A stretch of 64,000 nt of DNA, from NCBI GenBank assembly GCA_032622095.1, contig CP136061.1, positions 190,468,369 to 190,532,368 of the forward strand, in the 5' to 3' direction. Positions 43,101 through 58,100 of this stretch are shown here, one piece after another (positions within the stretch are counted from its first letter, which is position 1; every line of letters begins with the position of its first letter). The translations under genes and the position numbers were made by a program. The DNA is from Siphonodentalium dalli (taxonomy: Eukaryota > Mollusca > Scaphopoda > Gadilida > Siphonodentaliidae). The notes below the pieces were generated by a model. That model did not search any database, was not told the DNA's origin, and saw only the letters and a program-made list of their open reading frames with translations.

Positions 43101-46100
43101 TGATAAATATGGCGTTTTATTTGTATACATATGTATTTGAACTACCGGTAGTTGTTTTGGACCGAATAACAAATCGATCATTGGTTAGTCGCTTGGTTAA
43201 GTTGACTTATTCAGTTGTCGACATTTAACCCCTTTATTAACAGATTTTGTTACACATTTGATCAGTATGTTTGGTCAAGCGTGATGCAAATCCGAAGAAA
43301 GTAGTAGCATTTCTCCGAAGAAAGGCAAATCCTCGAGTACAGGCTTACACACTGTGTTGAATGGTGTGTTTAACAACATGAACAAAATGCAGCATGTGTG
43401 TCTCACTTCGACAGTGTGAATACAAGTGAACAGTCAAGGCCAAAACATGTAGTCAAGATCAGAGCGATATCGCGTTTAAAAGCCAGTCTGCTCAGGTATG
43501 CTAGAATATATCATGCATGAGCATCCGAGGGTGAATGGACCCAGCACTTGGAGGATTCAACAAGAATGACCAGGAACAGATAATTGACAATTTCAAGGTG
43601 ATGGCAGAAAGAATGTTTGACTTTTAAACATTGGAAAACGCATAATGTGTTTTATTCATAAACAATGTGCATCACTCAGGACGTGTCGAGTGATTGTTAA
43701 ATTTAATAACTGGGAAATCATCTATATTCAGAGCCACTGCACGTTGCACTTTGTTGTATTGACTTTCCTTGGTCAGTTTTCTCTTTTTTGGGTTTTACTC
43801 AAAGATGATGTATATTTTGTTTGTTCACATTTGTTTAGCCTTTCATTTTTGAGAAATAACTCCAGATATTGACATCCCTTCTTGTCCAGGCCTAGATGTG
43901 TTAGCCTATATTTGTAACAACATAAATTAAATGCTAACTACTAGTATTGAATGACACACAGTATTCGCCATATTCATAATTTTGAAACTATAATGAAATA
44001 TGGGCAGTTCAAGTTTATTTGTGCATAGGCTAGATTTTATGACCAGTCACATCTAAATATGCAACATTCTGGATTCCTCAGCCCTTGACCTTTGCATGCA
44101 AACCCTGATTTATCTCTCCTTGCCTCCCTGGAGCGCATGTATTTTATGTCAACTAGATTGAAAACACTTGTTTGGTATGTCATTATGCAGCCAGGAATCA
44201 AGCAATCAAGTGCAGCCACAAGATGATTACTATAAATAAAGTCATCATTGATTAATATGAAGTAGTTTGAGTGATGTATTCAGTAACCATACCAGAGATT
44301 TGATGCATGGGAAAAGGAAATTTTACATTATAAATATTAATACAGATAAAATGAATCTTTTGTGTAGTTTCATCTAAATTTTGAATTAATTGCTACAATG
44401 GAGATTGCCAGCTTGATCAAGAACTGTTTTCATGTACAAATTCAATGGAATCCCCAAATATCGGACTCAACAAAGCATTTACGGCCCTGCGATTAGATTT
44501 GATTTGATGCAATTAGGAATCTTTTGTCTGATTCGATTCAAAATTGGCTGTTCTGATTCATATTTTTTCGAGTCTTTTCCATCAGGCGCATTCCCATTGT
44601 TTATATAGACTGCAGGGTATTTAAATCACTGCTCTTGAGCTAAGAAACTTCGCAATACTTACAGACATGCACACATACAGATAAAACTTTCGCAAATGAT
44701 CTAAAAAACAATAGAGCACACAATCTCAGCAAGAATGACGTAAACACATTGGGACTCCGGTATTCCAGGAGTTGGCTGTCACCAGGGAATTATATACAAA
44801 TTCATTGAAGTTCGTCAACTATTGAAGTTGGGAGCAGCACATAAAAAGAGTTAATCCAATCCACCACTCACTGCATTCAATATTTCACATCCGTCAGAAT
44901 TTTTGACGAAAATTAGCTGCATTCTATAGTTCACTGTATTTCTTGTTGCTTACAAAAATGCATTGACAATGATTTATTATGAGGTTTTCTGTATGTTGAG
45001 CCTATCAATTTAAATGCCGTCTATTCAGAATTGATACACTCGAGACAATGATTCAATTCGAGATTTGATGCAATTTTGAATCTCTTACCAGATTTGATTT
45101 GAAATGACTCCCCCCCCCCCAATTCGCAGGGCCCTAGGACCATGTTTATTTCCTAATATATAGATATTACAAATTTGTTTTGTGTTGTTGCTATCAGGGT
45201 CTTCTCTCTTATGACTTGTGATGTGCACTTTGTACTCTCTCTCCTCCCTCGAAAATTCTGTTTAATTACTGGTTAGTCAAGAACTTAACTTACCCAGATG
45301 TTTGATCCACCAGATCTCCACAGCTTCCAGATGAACTCACTTCAGGGTATATCAGAGATTTGAGTCCAGGGCATAAATCATTGTTATTATGCTTACCTTT
45401 TGCAGATCCTCATATTTAACGAAAAGGATGTTGTCATCATCTTTATGTTCCCAGAATTCTTTGACATGCTGCCAATATGGCCCATACGTAACTAAAAAAA
45501 ATCAAGATGTTATTCTACAAGTCAAGTAAAACTTATTTTGTCAATCAAGTAACGATTCATTGTTATTTGATAACCAACCAGCCTCCCAATCTTTGAAAGT
45601 AAATAGGTGCCAACTCACCAAATTGCTTGATGTCTGTTTGGGGAATATGCTATCCTTGTTATGATGATAGCTCCAACAAACACAGTCCAATTTAAAAAAA
45701 AAAAAATATTGTTTACACTAAATCACACCCAGTAGCTTATCACTTTTCATGATCCTCCAATTCTGGCATCTGACAATATTACATCTGCCCGATACAGAGG
45801 ATTTCTTTCATTTTTTCAGAACAAACTCATAATCTAACATAATTATAAGCAACTTTAAATCTCAGTAAACCATTGGCCATTATTATATAAATTTCAGAAG
45901 TCATGCCTCTTTGATTAATTTCTAGTTTGAATTTACATCCATGTTGTGATGTCAGTGTGATGGCTTATTTGCCAATTTTCAAAACATTTCGCCAATAAAT
46001 GTGGGCTGCAGGGTGCTAATGCAGGGTTTCCATTACTATGGCTCAGCGTCCATGTAATAGCCTCATTCCCCTCGCTGTTTGAGACATACATGTACCCAAA

Positions 46101-49100
46101 GTCAATAACAATCTGTCGTAAAAAGAATCTGACGGCAATGGAAGTTTGAGGGTTAAAACAGAATATGGGTGAAAAGATGGGTCAATTGAGCACAGTATGT
46201 TACCGGTACAGTGTAACCCTTTGAAATAAAATCGCCAAAACCAGAATCCATTGTTTGGTGTGCAATCAAATAGAGATGTCAATTGTAATTATATACAGCG
46301 TAATACACATACGAAAATGTCGCGGTAACATCAAAGAATGCCGGACTGCTGAGTATGGATATTTTGTGCACAGGATTTCTGAGGATGAAACTACTCATGC
46401 TCGGAGATCCCATGCAAAACTTACCCCCCAATGTGGAGATAAAGTCAAAATAAGGTCAATATTAGTTTCGTTATCCAGCGTGGGGCCCCAAGCACAAATG
46501 CCTAAACAACGATGCACGTGTTCACATTTCCCGCCAAAACTCAATTATATTTCATTACATGGAGGCTAAAACTCTTTTCATAGCAATGGTACTAACTATA
46601 GTTGTTGGACTAATGCAGACTATTGAACAAGCTATGCATTCCAAGTTTGAACGATTTCCCTACCTTTCATATTACACCTCTATAAATATCTTCTGCAGTA
46701 TGATGTCACAGATCACAAATAGTTTTAGGATTGACAGAATATAGCTACCTGTTGAAATTTTTGGAAACACTTAATTCAATTTTCCTTGCTAGGTGTTGTT
46801 GGTCAATGCATAGATGCTTTTTGGTGTTTAAATATACCTGTCAGATTCTTGTAAATTTATTTAACACTGTAACTCGTAGCTTGTTCATTTATTTAGTCTT
46901 CAATCAGATGGTGGTATCACATGCGTAATTTCATGATCAATGCTCTGGGTACCATCAACAGAATTAACGTACCCACGGAAATGATCAACTTGCGCGCTCG
47001 CCGTCATGGGCCAGGGTTCGAATCCCACCCAATCCAAAAAAATTTGCACTGTCTCAAAACTTATATTTGCTTCTAAAAATAGGCGCCTTGTGTGTTGTAT
47101 AGTCCCAGACATGTTCAAAGATCAATGCTCGGCATGTTTCGTAGACGTATATATAACATGCTACTGTGCCATATCTGCTAAATATAGCCTACATACGATA
47201 GAGACCTTAAAATGTGCATATAGTGTCCTAAGTGCGATGTCGGAATACAGCGGCTATTTGAGCTTCCTTTTTGGGGTCACTTCGGTGGCTGTGTGGTATT
47301 GATGTTGTACTTTGAGTCGCAAGGTGCGCTCGCCATCATGGGCCGGGGTTCGAATCCCACCCAATCCCAAAAAAAAAGAAATTGCACTGTCTCAAAACTT
47401 ATATTTGCTTCTAAAAATAGGCGCCTTCTGTGTTGTATAGTCCCAGACATGTTCAAAGAGCAATGCTCGGCATGTTTCGAAGATGTATATATAACATGCT
47501 ACTGTGCCATATCTTCTAAATATATACAATAGAGACCTTAAAATGTGCATATAGTGTCCTAAGTGCGACGTCGGAATACACATGGCTGGCGGTCTAGAAA
47601 ATCTAGGAGGGCTATTAATAGCTGTGTACAACTGCAGCACATGACAATTAACTCACATACCAAAAATTGTCAGAATCCATCAATAAACGGTTATGTTATA
47701 TAGGTTTGTTGCCACCTACAACCTTCCCTCGACATATCAATAGTCGAGTTTTAATAAAAACTTGACTAAAAATAGACAAACTAAGAGCTGTAACCCAGGT
47801 AAAAAGGATCAGACAAATCTGGTTTTCGAATTCATTCGAGATATTGTTGCAAAAGATCCAGATACCAAATATGAATGAAATTGGTTCATGCTTGTTCAGG
47901 TTATGGCGCTACCAGACCTAAAATTGCTAAAAATAGACAATCTAAGGGCCGTAACTCAAGTAAAAATAATCAGACAAACCTGCTTTTCGAACTCGATCTA
48001 GATATTATTATAAGAGATCCATATACCAATAATGAATGAAATTGGTTTACGTTTGTTCAAGTTAACTCACATAAAAAAATTGTCTGAATCCATCAATAAA
48101 CGGCTATTTTATATAGGTCTGTTGCTGCCCGCCCGGAAGCCCAGACGCCCACCAACCTCGCCATATCAATAGTCGAGTTTTGATAAAAACTCCACTTAAA
48201 CCCAGTAAATCCAGCTTGTCCAGTCAAGATTTTTCTTCCACCTTTTGGAATACTTTGAGAAACATCCAATAATACCTTTATCATTGAGGAATTGGCCATG
48301 AAAATCTGCAAACTTGCCACTGTATGAGGATTCTGTGAGGGCTCTCACAAAGTGATAGAAGGAAACCGCAACATCCTTTGGGTTTCTAGCAATATAAATT
48401 ACCTGTAGAGAAACAAATACAAGTAGGTATCACATTGTATCTAGGTATCACATTGTAAGAAGTTAGCTGAGCAAAATCATGCAATTATCAATGATAGGGT
48501 AAGTTTTTAACATTTACATACCCGTGGTATATGGACACAACATGTCATGATGATGACTTCATGTGGAGACAGGACAATCACTCTATTACATATGCTTACA
48601 TTGTTTATGATGCACAGGGTGTCATACATGCAGGAATAATAACTCATATGCAGTGTCTGCTATGCAGCAAAGAAAAATATTGCCCCCCAACAATTGATTG
48701 ATAACTGATTCACTTTTATAATGTGAGACTCTTTGAGAAATTCATACTCGTGGTTTTAGCTTTTGCCAACTATAAGAGGGACAAAACAACAACATGTGAG
48801 ACTAGTGTCAGTGGGGCCTGTGCAACAGTAACCATTACATTTCTGCTGATGTCAAAATGACAGTTGGTGATACTCCAATCTATTGTTTTGTCATCAGGTG
48901 TGTCTGGTCGAAATGTAACAAGTTATCTTATGACGTAACTCTGATAAAAATTAATGATGAAAACCGTAGTATGTGGGTATCCTTTACACCAACCTGTGCT
49001 ATCACCATGCCAAAGGACAACAAAATCCAATAATAGAGAAATCCACTTCATAATGTTTGTTATGGACGCCTTCAGGCAATTTACAATAAGTCCAGCAAAG

Positions 49101-52100
49101 AGCCATAACCCTTGAACAAATGTGTGGAAACAAAACCTGCGCTACGCGGAGATCCATTCCACAATGCTGGTCCAGATACCGGCATAGCAAAGAACATCTA
49201 AATTGGACTACCAATACTTGAGCTGTGTTGTGAAATGTTTGTTAAGGATGCACGGACGGATGGAAGGACGGACAGAAGAACAGACGAAAGTTGGACAGAA
49301 GGACGGACAGTCGTCTCCACTATACTATATAATAAAAGGCCACTAGGCCACAGTCCCCTGAATAAGGTGGTTTAGTTGACTGTTGGTTTTTTAGAAATGA
49401 AATAAACAGCAAATTCTGTTTATAAGTCAACAAGGACCATAACTCTAGTACCAAGGGGTGTCACTGGGGCATGGCAAAATACACCAGTTAGTTTACTTGT
49501 AAAATCATCATTAAATCGTGTGAATTAAGTTGAAAAAGAACTGTAACTAATGTAAAAATAATTGGACGAAACGCATATTTGAACTTAGCCTATAATTTTG
49601 GCTGAGAAGTATAGGATATGAAAAGAGTGTTTCTCCCATATGAAATTTAATAAATGTCTTAGAATTTTCCGTTTTATCGATCCATTGGCGAGAAAAAACT
49701 AAAAATATGAGATGAGTTTCATAAATTTCATTGAGAGGAACACTCATTTTATATTCTATTTATCATATGACTTGATTTGAGTGGATTTATGTTCAAAATA
49801 CTATGTTGAACACAGCAGAAATTGGTAAAACTAAAAGTATTCAACATTCATGAAGCTATTGCCTGAGATGCTTCACAATATTACGAAGCAAATGCGTGCA
49901 TCCACACATAAAACAAAGTTATGTGGTTCAAGTCTAGTTACCAACATTCATAATTAAACAAACTTACAATAGCACTAACAATATGTCAGAAACTATAAGA
50001 ATAATTTAATTGCAAACATGTCATTGGAATTTCATTTACCACATAACTGTTTAGATCATCTTTATTGATGGATAAATATTTACTTCAAGAAGATTCAGAT
50101 CAACAAGACACAACTATCCCATCATCATGGTAACTATCATTAAATTCTCCCAACCTGCAAGTTCTTTGACTTCCAAGTTCTAAGTACAATCCCCAGACTT
50201 TTTCAAAGTGCCGGGAATGTTATCGCTGATATGATAATAATAATAGTAATGACCAGTTTTATTTGTACAAGCTAACCCAGGAACCGGCTGCAGCCATTGC
50301 AGGTGCTGCTCTAGTTTGATCAGAACATGCTCTGATACTCATTAGTATGACAAGCTGACTGGTACTCGTTTAACGCATCAGTGATGTGAAGCCGACACAG
50401 TACGAGCGACCTTGCTCAAGGGTCACAACTTGGCGTGGGTTTTGAAACAGCGAGCAATCTGACAATAGCACATTGCTCAAAGCAGCCATGCCACTGTTCT
50501 GTGAAAACTCAATGTGCTGCGAACCCATATCGATGTGTTTACAGCAAATCCAACTCCGACACGCTAACCACTGGACAATGGAGCTCCACAAATGAATTCA
50601 TGTTGAACAAAAAAAAGTTGTTTTATAGATGGTTTATCTCTTCCTAAACACATTTTTATCAGAAAATTTGAAATAACATCAATACTAATTGATAGAAGCA
50701 TGTGTCTTCAATTCATATTTATTATTTTATACCCAGAAAACATTATAAAACTTGTTATAGGAAGAGATATATCATCTATTATTCGATTCTACATTTAGCA
50801 CAACATGGATTTATATTTCACTCGGAAACAGATTGTTGTATTATTTGGTGTTTGAATGTATATTTTCGAGGACTTTTAGTGTCTGTTCTTTGCCAATGCA
50901 TTCATGTGAACACCAAATTTTTCACATTGTTCAAATGTTTTCATAGAACAAAATACAAATTATTTAAACTTTCGGTAAGCAACTAAATTATTCTTATAGT
51001 TTCTGACATATTATCAGTGTTGTTGTAAGTTTGTTCAACTATGAATGTTGGCAACAGCGTAGACTTGGTAAGACAAGAGATTTGTTCATGGTCGATTCTG
51101 TGTCACCAAGTACAGGCATATTTTTAAATAGTTCTATTTACATGAATTTGACCTTGAACTTTTAGGTGAAAGCCAATCGCAAAGACGCTTTGAAAAATTG
51201 ACCAATCAAATCAATGGAAGGTGTTATTAGATATTTACTAATAACACCTGGTAATCTGAAATACCTTAAATGCAATAAAAGGCGCAAGTCATATGATAAA
51301 CACACATACCAACTTTGATCCTGATCAAATAACCCAAACTAGGGTTATCGGTCAGAAACCGATGTTATGAAATCGGGCAAATTCTAAGTCGAAAAAGAGC
51401 AGCAACTCATGTAACAATAATTGGACAAAAGCCATATTTGAACTTGGCCTGTATTTTTGGCTGGGAAACATATATGGTCACATTTCTGATAAAATAATCC
51501 AAACTGGGATTATCGGTCGGAAACCAAAATGTCGAAATGAAAGTATCAATGACACTGTACATCAACTTGGAGAGGCGATAATGTCATACATTACAGTCAA
51601 TGGAGCGGTAAGGAATGTGGAAAGTTTAAATGTTTAAGTAATACCAGAGGTCAACTTGAAGACCCATATGAAGTTTACGATCAATTGGATGAAAAATGGC
51701 TATAAGACATGCTGAAGTATTTAGTGATGCAAAGAGTAAAATCCAAGTTGGCTGCCTGAGGCCATGCATTTGATAGACTATGATTCAAATTTGATAGCTC
51801 CCATCTAGAAGTGATCCTGAATATGTCTGTAAATTTTCAAAACATTTCTCCAATAAATGCCAGCTGCAGGGTGTGCTGATGGATTCAAATTTGAAATCCA
51901 AGATCAATGCTGGCAGCCATATTTTTTATTAAATTTTTTATTAAATTATGATGGCTCCCATCTAGTGATCACTCAGAAGATTCATATGAAGTTTGGCGAT
52001 GATCGGATGAGGGGTATGCCAAAGGATTTGGTCATGCAATTAGAGTAAAATCTATTTTTCATCAAAAATCATTCAAATTTGAAAGCTCCCATTAGTCCCA

Positions 52101-55100
52101 TCTAGAAGGTATCTTAAACATGTCAATTAATTTTCAAAAGAATTTCCCAATAAATGTGGGCTGCAGGGTGTGCTGATGGATTCAAATTTGAAATCCAAGA
52201 TGGCTGCTGGTGGCCATGTATTTTAAAACGAATTTTTGAAAAAATTGATGGCTCCCATCTAGAGGTCACCCCGAAGTTTTGGTTCAGATCATATAATCGA
52301 AATTGGAGTTATCGGTCGGAAACTAAAATGTTATGAAATCAGAAATTTCTATGTTGAAAAAAGGCCATAACTAATACTTGGCCTGTATTTTAGCAAGGAA
52401 ACACACATAGCAAATTTGGTTCAGATAAAAAAAAAAAAATTTCAATTATCAGGCAGAAACCAAAAATGTTAAATGACAGACACCAGATTCCTATTTCCAC
52501 TGTTTTTTCAGGGGACATAAAATAGAATATAGAAATAATATGAATACTTAACGAGAGGCCGATCACAATCGGCAGATGTTTAACCCATACCTTGGCGATA
52601 GCGATCTTTTTATGAGTGCAAGAATTTCAACAATTCACAGCGTACTATTATTTATTAGTTTCATAGTGGAATCAGACATATTGAGCAACTTGCTCATTTA
52701 AACACAATAGGAACATGGATATGACATTCGATTTCAACCTATTCGGTCACTCCAACAGAGATACATGTATGTGTGATAGATTGATAAAGATAATTATACC
52801 CAAACACAGTCAGACATATGCACCATAGCTGTTAAAGATATAATTGTTACAATATTAACATCATAATAACTCTATTTATTTACTTCTTACAATGGAACCT
52901 GAGTCATAACAGATTATGTTGTTGTGTTAGCTGCATAGTAAAAGTTATGGGATGATTGAGATTAGAGACCAACAAACACCTGAACATCTATATAAGTGAG
53001 GGGTGTATAGACCTTGATATTAAATATGATTGATAATGGTTGGATATAAAATATTTTAATACAGAATTATCAGATAACTAAAGGAGAGATATGAGAAGGG
53101 TCAAATTGAAAATATTAGAGTCATAACATTGGATCGCGTACAGTATACATGTACCTATGGTTAATTTTATTCTAAGCTGATCATTGGAAAGATACAATGT
53201 CTGTAACAGCAGAAATATTATTAAATATTGGGTTAATATTCTCAAAACCATTCAATCAATACCAAAATCTATACACATGAAGAATGTGTCACAATCAACC
53301 TGAATGAGATTATAAAAGTGATTGGGTGAAAAATATTTGACCAAAAAGTCAGCTTCAAGAATACCAGAACCATTATTATTATCCTGCAGCCCAAATGCAA
53401 TAGAGGTAATTTCAAAATAAGATATATCCTCAAATGATGAATATTCAATTGGTGGCTTATAATTAATAGAAATTCTTAGTGAACCTGGCCTAAGGCGAAA
53501 GAGATAATTTAAAATCTGCGTATCAGATATGATGTGTCTATGGAATAGGTTAATTTTAATCCTGAAATACATGCAAGTGAAAAGTGGATCACGATCAACC
53601 TGGACATAGAATAGGAGAATGAACATATGATGTGTGGAGAGTGTTAATCATTTTCAATGACATCATATGATGGAACTAATGTGTGGATAAATTTTTTTCT
53701 CAAGATAAGACAACAGTGTCTCTGTAAACAACAATTCTCTAAACAGCCATGCTCCAGAACATCCTTCACATGGACAATGGACTATTTGTATTAATGCCAT
53801 GAACATGTTTCAACAGGTTGGGTTAAATTACTATTGCACACAAACTGGAGTAAAGTATCATCAATCACTTAAATTTGACAGCTCTGGGAGCAGCAGTGGT
53901 TTAGCAAAGAGTATCCAGTGTCATTTTCTGATCCCAATAAAGCAGATTACTGTGTAAAGTTGTTTGTCTTAAATTCTCACAGGGCATATAAATAGGTAGT
54001 AAATTACATGAATTATAAAGGGCCATAACTCTGTTAAAATATATCGGATCAAACCCAAATTTGAACTTGATCTGTATTTCGGGGTGAGGACCACATGTAC
54101 CAAATTTGGTGTAGATCAGATGAAAAATGTTTTGAGTCATAGCAGCTTACGTGAGTTCTAAGTAAACATAAGTTTGAAAAGGGTTAATTAAACGATACCA
54201 AAAACCATACAGATAAAGAACGTGCTAAGAAAAACCTTGGTAAGAAATATGAGGCATATCAGAAGAAAACAGTTTGACTTAGATGGATCAGATAGCATTT
54301 GTGTGCAGGGTTAATTATTTTCTAAACCGATCAACCGATCGATACCAAAAACTATACAGGTGAGGGGTGTGTCATTATAAACCTACATATCAAATATGAA
54401 AACAATCGGACAAAAAATACTTTGGTTACAGCATCGGATAGCTCATGCCTATGTGCGGATGCAAAGTGTTAATAATTTCTAAACCGATGAAACCGATCGA
54501 TACCAAAAAATATACAGGTGAGGAGTGTGTCATCATAAACATGCACATAAAATTTTAACAAGATCCGATAAAAAATATTCAAGTAAATGAATCGGATAGC
54601 AAGTGTCTACGGACAGACGGACAGACGGACAGACGGACGGATGGACAGACAGACGGACGGACGAACGACGGATGGTTGATCCGGACGTCGGCATTATGTG
54701 TACCATACATGGTATGGGTACACATAAAAATGTAATGTAATATAAACACAAACATAAAATACAATTACCCTAACTCTGAACATGCTATCATGCTCACAAA
54801 TCTATCAAATCACTCATAAAACCCTAATAGTAGCCTGATAAAATAATTCCAGCAACAATTAACTCTCCCACTCTCAGAAGTGGGTTATATATACCTTAGA
54901 CTGACATTCCTTAACACCATGTGGGAGGAGTTTCAGGGGCAGGTGCGTTTTAAGAAGCCGTGGAGACTTCATTCCTCCAATTGCATCTATTCCAGAGGAC
55001 ACATATTCAAAATAAGGGATTCTTGTCTCTAATCCAACTGTTGTGGCTTTGTCGAAATCCAGGTCTGAACTGATGAGATACACAATCTCTTCCAACCATG

Positions 55101-58100
55101 TGATCCCTGAAGATATAAGCAGGTCAAAACTTTATTATATAAAACAAGCCAATTATATTTTGTAATAAAAGGCAACTAGGCCACATGTCCCCCATATATG
55201 GTAACTTTTTTAGAAATGAAAAAGTTGATTATGGGAACAACCATTGACTCAAACTGTGCTTTCATCTGTCGTTAAGAACATTAGAATATTCAGTAAATTC
55301 AAGCCTATGAAATTATCACCCGGAATCCAAAATAATCGTCAAATTATAAGTCAACATGGACCATAACTCTGGTATGACCATAACTCTGGCAAAAATGGGC
55401 AGACCACATCCAAATTCGAACTTGACCTAAATTTCCATGTGGGTAATCCACATACCAGTCACTGTGGAGGATCTATTCCTAGAAATGTGGTGCTCTCCCG
55501 AGCAATATTTACGTGCTTAGCGAGCAAATATTCCAGTGTTCTGTCACATTTTGCTCATTGTGCGACAGAGATGACATGCGTGGGTAATAAACACGCATTT
55601 TAGTAATGTTTTAAACGCAAATATTGGACGAATGTATACGGGATGGACGTGGCAAAGAAGGTGAGTAATATATGTTGTAATATTATGCCACTATATTGGC
55701 ATACTGCCCAGTAATATAAATAAATTCCTCGATATTTTGGGAAATTTGTCACTTCAACGGCGTATTACCGACTTAATACTGAATACTGTATATTGTAACT
55801 TTGAACGCCTGTTCCTCAATACATTCCTGAAGTCAATGCAACATGAAAATATCATTAATAACATACCAAATCGAAGAAAAAGACCATAAAATAGGTCTAC
55901 ATGTGTATTCCGGTGGTTTACTGAGTCATTCCGGTGCTTTGTGAGTTGAATAATCGTTATTCCGATTGGCCAAAATTACAGTTACACAATAAAAATACGT
56001 TCGACAATCATTTCCTGAACAAGAATTGAGCGTTTGTTATCAGTTATATCCAATAGAACACATGGAAATAATTATAGATTACATAGTTCATTCATATACT
56101 CCCCATTGCGTTTGCTACCCCTGAAATACGTGATTAAACGAACAAAGTATGCCTTTATGGACGTATATGCGACGCAAAATAACATATTAAGTTTATTACC
56201 CCCTAACCAACGCATAATATTTAGTATTTATTCGCTTTTTTGCTTGTTATAGCACAATTCATGATCCTGGGGAGAGCACTTGACTATTGGGAGTGCAACT
56301 GAGCACTCTGTAAAGTATCGGAATATAATTATAAAATGTCGATTTACGGGCATTCCTATGGGATTTCTTACATTTTCTCACATATCAATGTGAACATCAA
56401 TATAAATAATCCATTGGTTAAAAGAAACCTGCGATATACTTACATAATCTGTAATTTTTCTTCACTTTTGTGCGGCGAAAATAAAAAATCCCCAGTAAAG
56501 CACCGGAATGTCACGATAAAAATTGCTAAAAAAATTGGTAGGGCACCACATTTCTAGGAATAGATCCTCCACAGTGATACCAGTACAAGATTTGAAAACA
56601 ATCAGATAACTAAAACTAAAGTTATCATCCGGAAACCAAAATAATAGGCAAATTCTAAGTCGACAAGAACCACAACTCAGGCAAAATTGGAACCCTGAGT
56701 ACATGTTTAATAATGTCGTGGATCATATTTGATCCTGCTAATATAGGTCATTGTCAGTGAGTTCACAATACTTAAATGGACATGGCTTGTTCGAACCCCA
56801 TAATTATGTATATATTACCAGTATGTATCATTTGGTAGGAGTTATCTCAGAACATACACACCGGAAAGATTTGTTAACAAATTTGTTGATACAGCGCTGA
56901 AAATACGTGTTTTGTGTCTTATATTTTTCATTAAATTTGAGATTGCTCGTGTTGGTTCAATTTTATTAATCAACAGTCATGTAAAATTGCACATGTAGAC
57001 CATGGGAAGAACACCTACAGCTGTCTTCACTCTGAAACATTTATGTACTACATAATTTTGACAAATAAAACAAAGAAAGAGCAATGCATTGTTTCATGTT
57101 AAGATAACGTAATATACCTTTTTTGGAAGTTTCACATGATTCCGTTTCCAGAATTGCAATGAATAAAATGTCGCAATATTTGATCAGGACTCAATCAGCG
57201 TGTTCGAAGTTGTATCTTTTATGATTTCAACGCATCTTTCTGGGACATATAATGCTCATAGAAATGTAGCTCAGGTATTTTAAAACAAGAGCACGCAGTC
57301 AGGGCGTGGCATAATACGCCCGTTTCCGGAGTACATGTAGAGTGGGACAAGGTTCAATTCATCTGTTTGAAACCTTTGACAAAAATAAAACACAATAACA
57401 TCAAGTGTGGTATTTTTGACTGAAAAATTCATATACCAAATTTTGTTATCAATCAGAAACCTCAAAATATAAACATTTTAAGTTGAAATTAATATACCTT
57501 ATTACCAGTGAGAAATAACCACATCAACAATCATTAAAATCTAAGTCGAAAAAGGGGCATAACTCAGTCAAAATCATGCGGACGAAACCCATATTCGAAC
57601 TTGATCTGTATTTTGGGGTGGTAAACTAATACACCAAATTTAGTTCAGTTCACTTGATTCAATCTAAAGTTATCGTCCGGAAACCGCAAATCAGGTAAAA
57701 TCTGTCGAAAAAGGGACATAACTCAGTCAAAATCATTCGGACGAAACCCATATTAAAACACTATCTGTATTTTGGTGTGGTAAATTAACATACCAAATTT
57801 GGTTAAGTTCACTCGATTCAATCTAAAGTTATCATCCGGATACCAAAAGCGAATGGACGGGCAGACGGACGACGGACGGACAACCCATTTACATTACATA
57901 ATATGACTGTTTTTTTCACACGGGCGTATAAAAACCTATTTTCATTCTGGGAGAAATTCAAAAGCAAATATTATTTGGTGTATTTTGGAGCGCAAACAGC
58001 CATGTGGCTTTAAATGAGCAATCTAATTCTTGGGTAATCATCAAACAAGTCTACTAAAGCAGGTTGGAATGGTGATCAGCCCATGCCCCAAGTAATTTTG

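Larger units (their letters stand above)
39530..43356. mobile_element. TIR DNA transposon, copy B (CACAGTG tips, 6-bp TSD)
   Basis: Both ends start CACAGTGTGTAAGCCTGTAC and continue TC-AGGATTTGCCTTTCTT. A perfect TTGAAT lies at 39524-39529 and 43357-43362. Interior blocks match copy A (964-6469) in inverted order. No transposase frame. CACAGTG is the heptamer of RAG recombination signals and of many Transib tips. The usual Transib duplication is 5 bp, as in copy A, so family membership stays open. It lies in a sulfotransferase intron and carries a 161-bp tandem array. Confidence 0.75.

Noticed and set aside
47000-47070. Functional tRNA gene
   Set aside because: A perfect B box is present, but no cloverleaf can be folded; it is part of a SINE-like repeat found twice.
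53252-53626. 124-codon minus-strand frame
   Set aside because: Lies in the 2.2-kb interspersed repeat; the matching segment of copy 1 does not keep the frame open.
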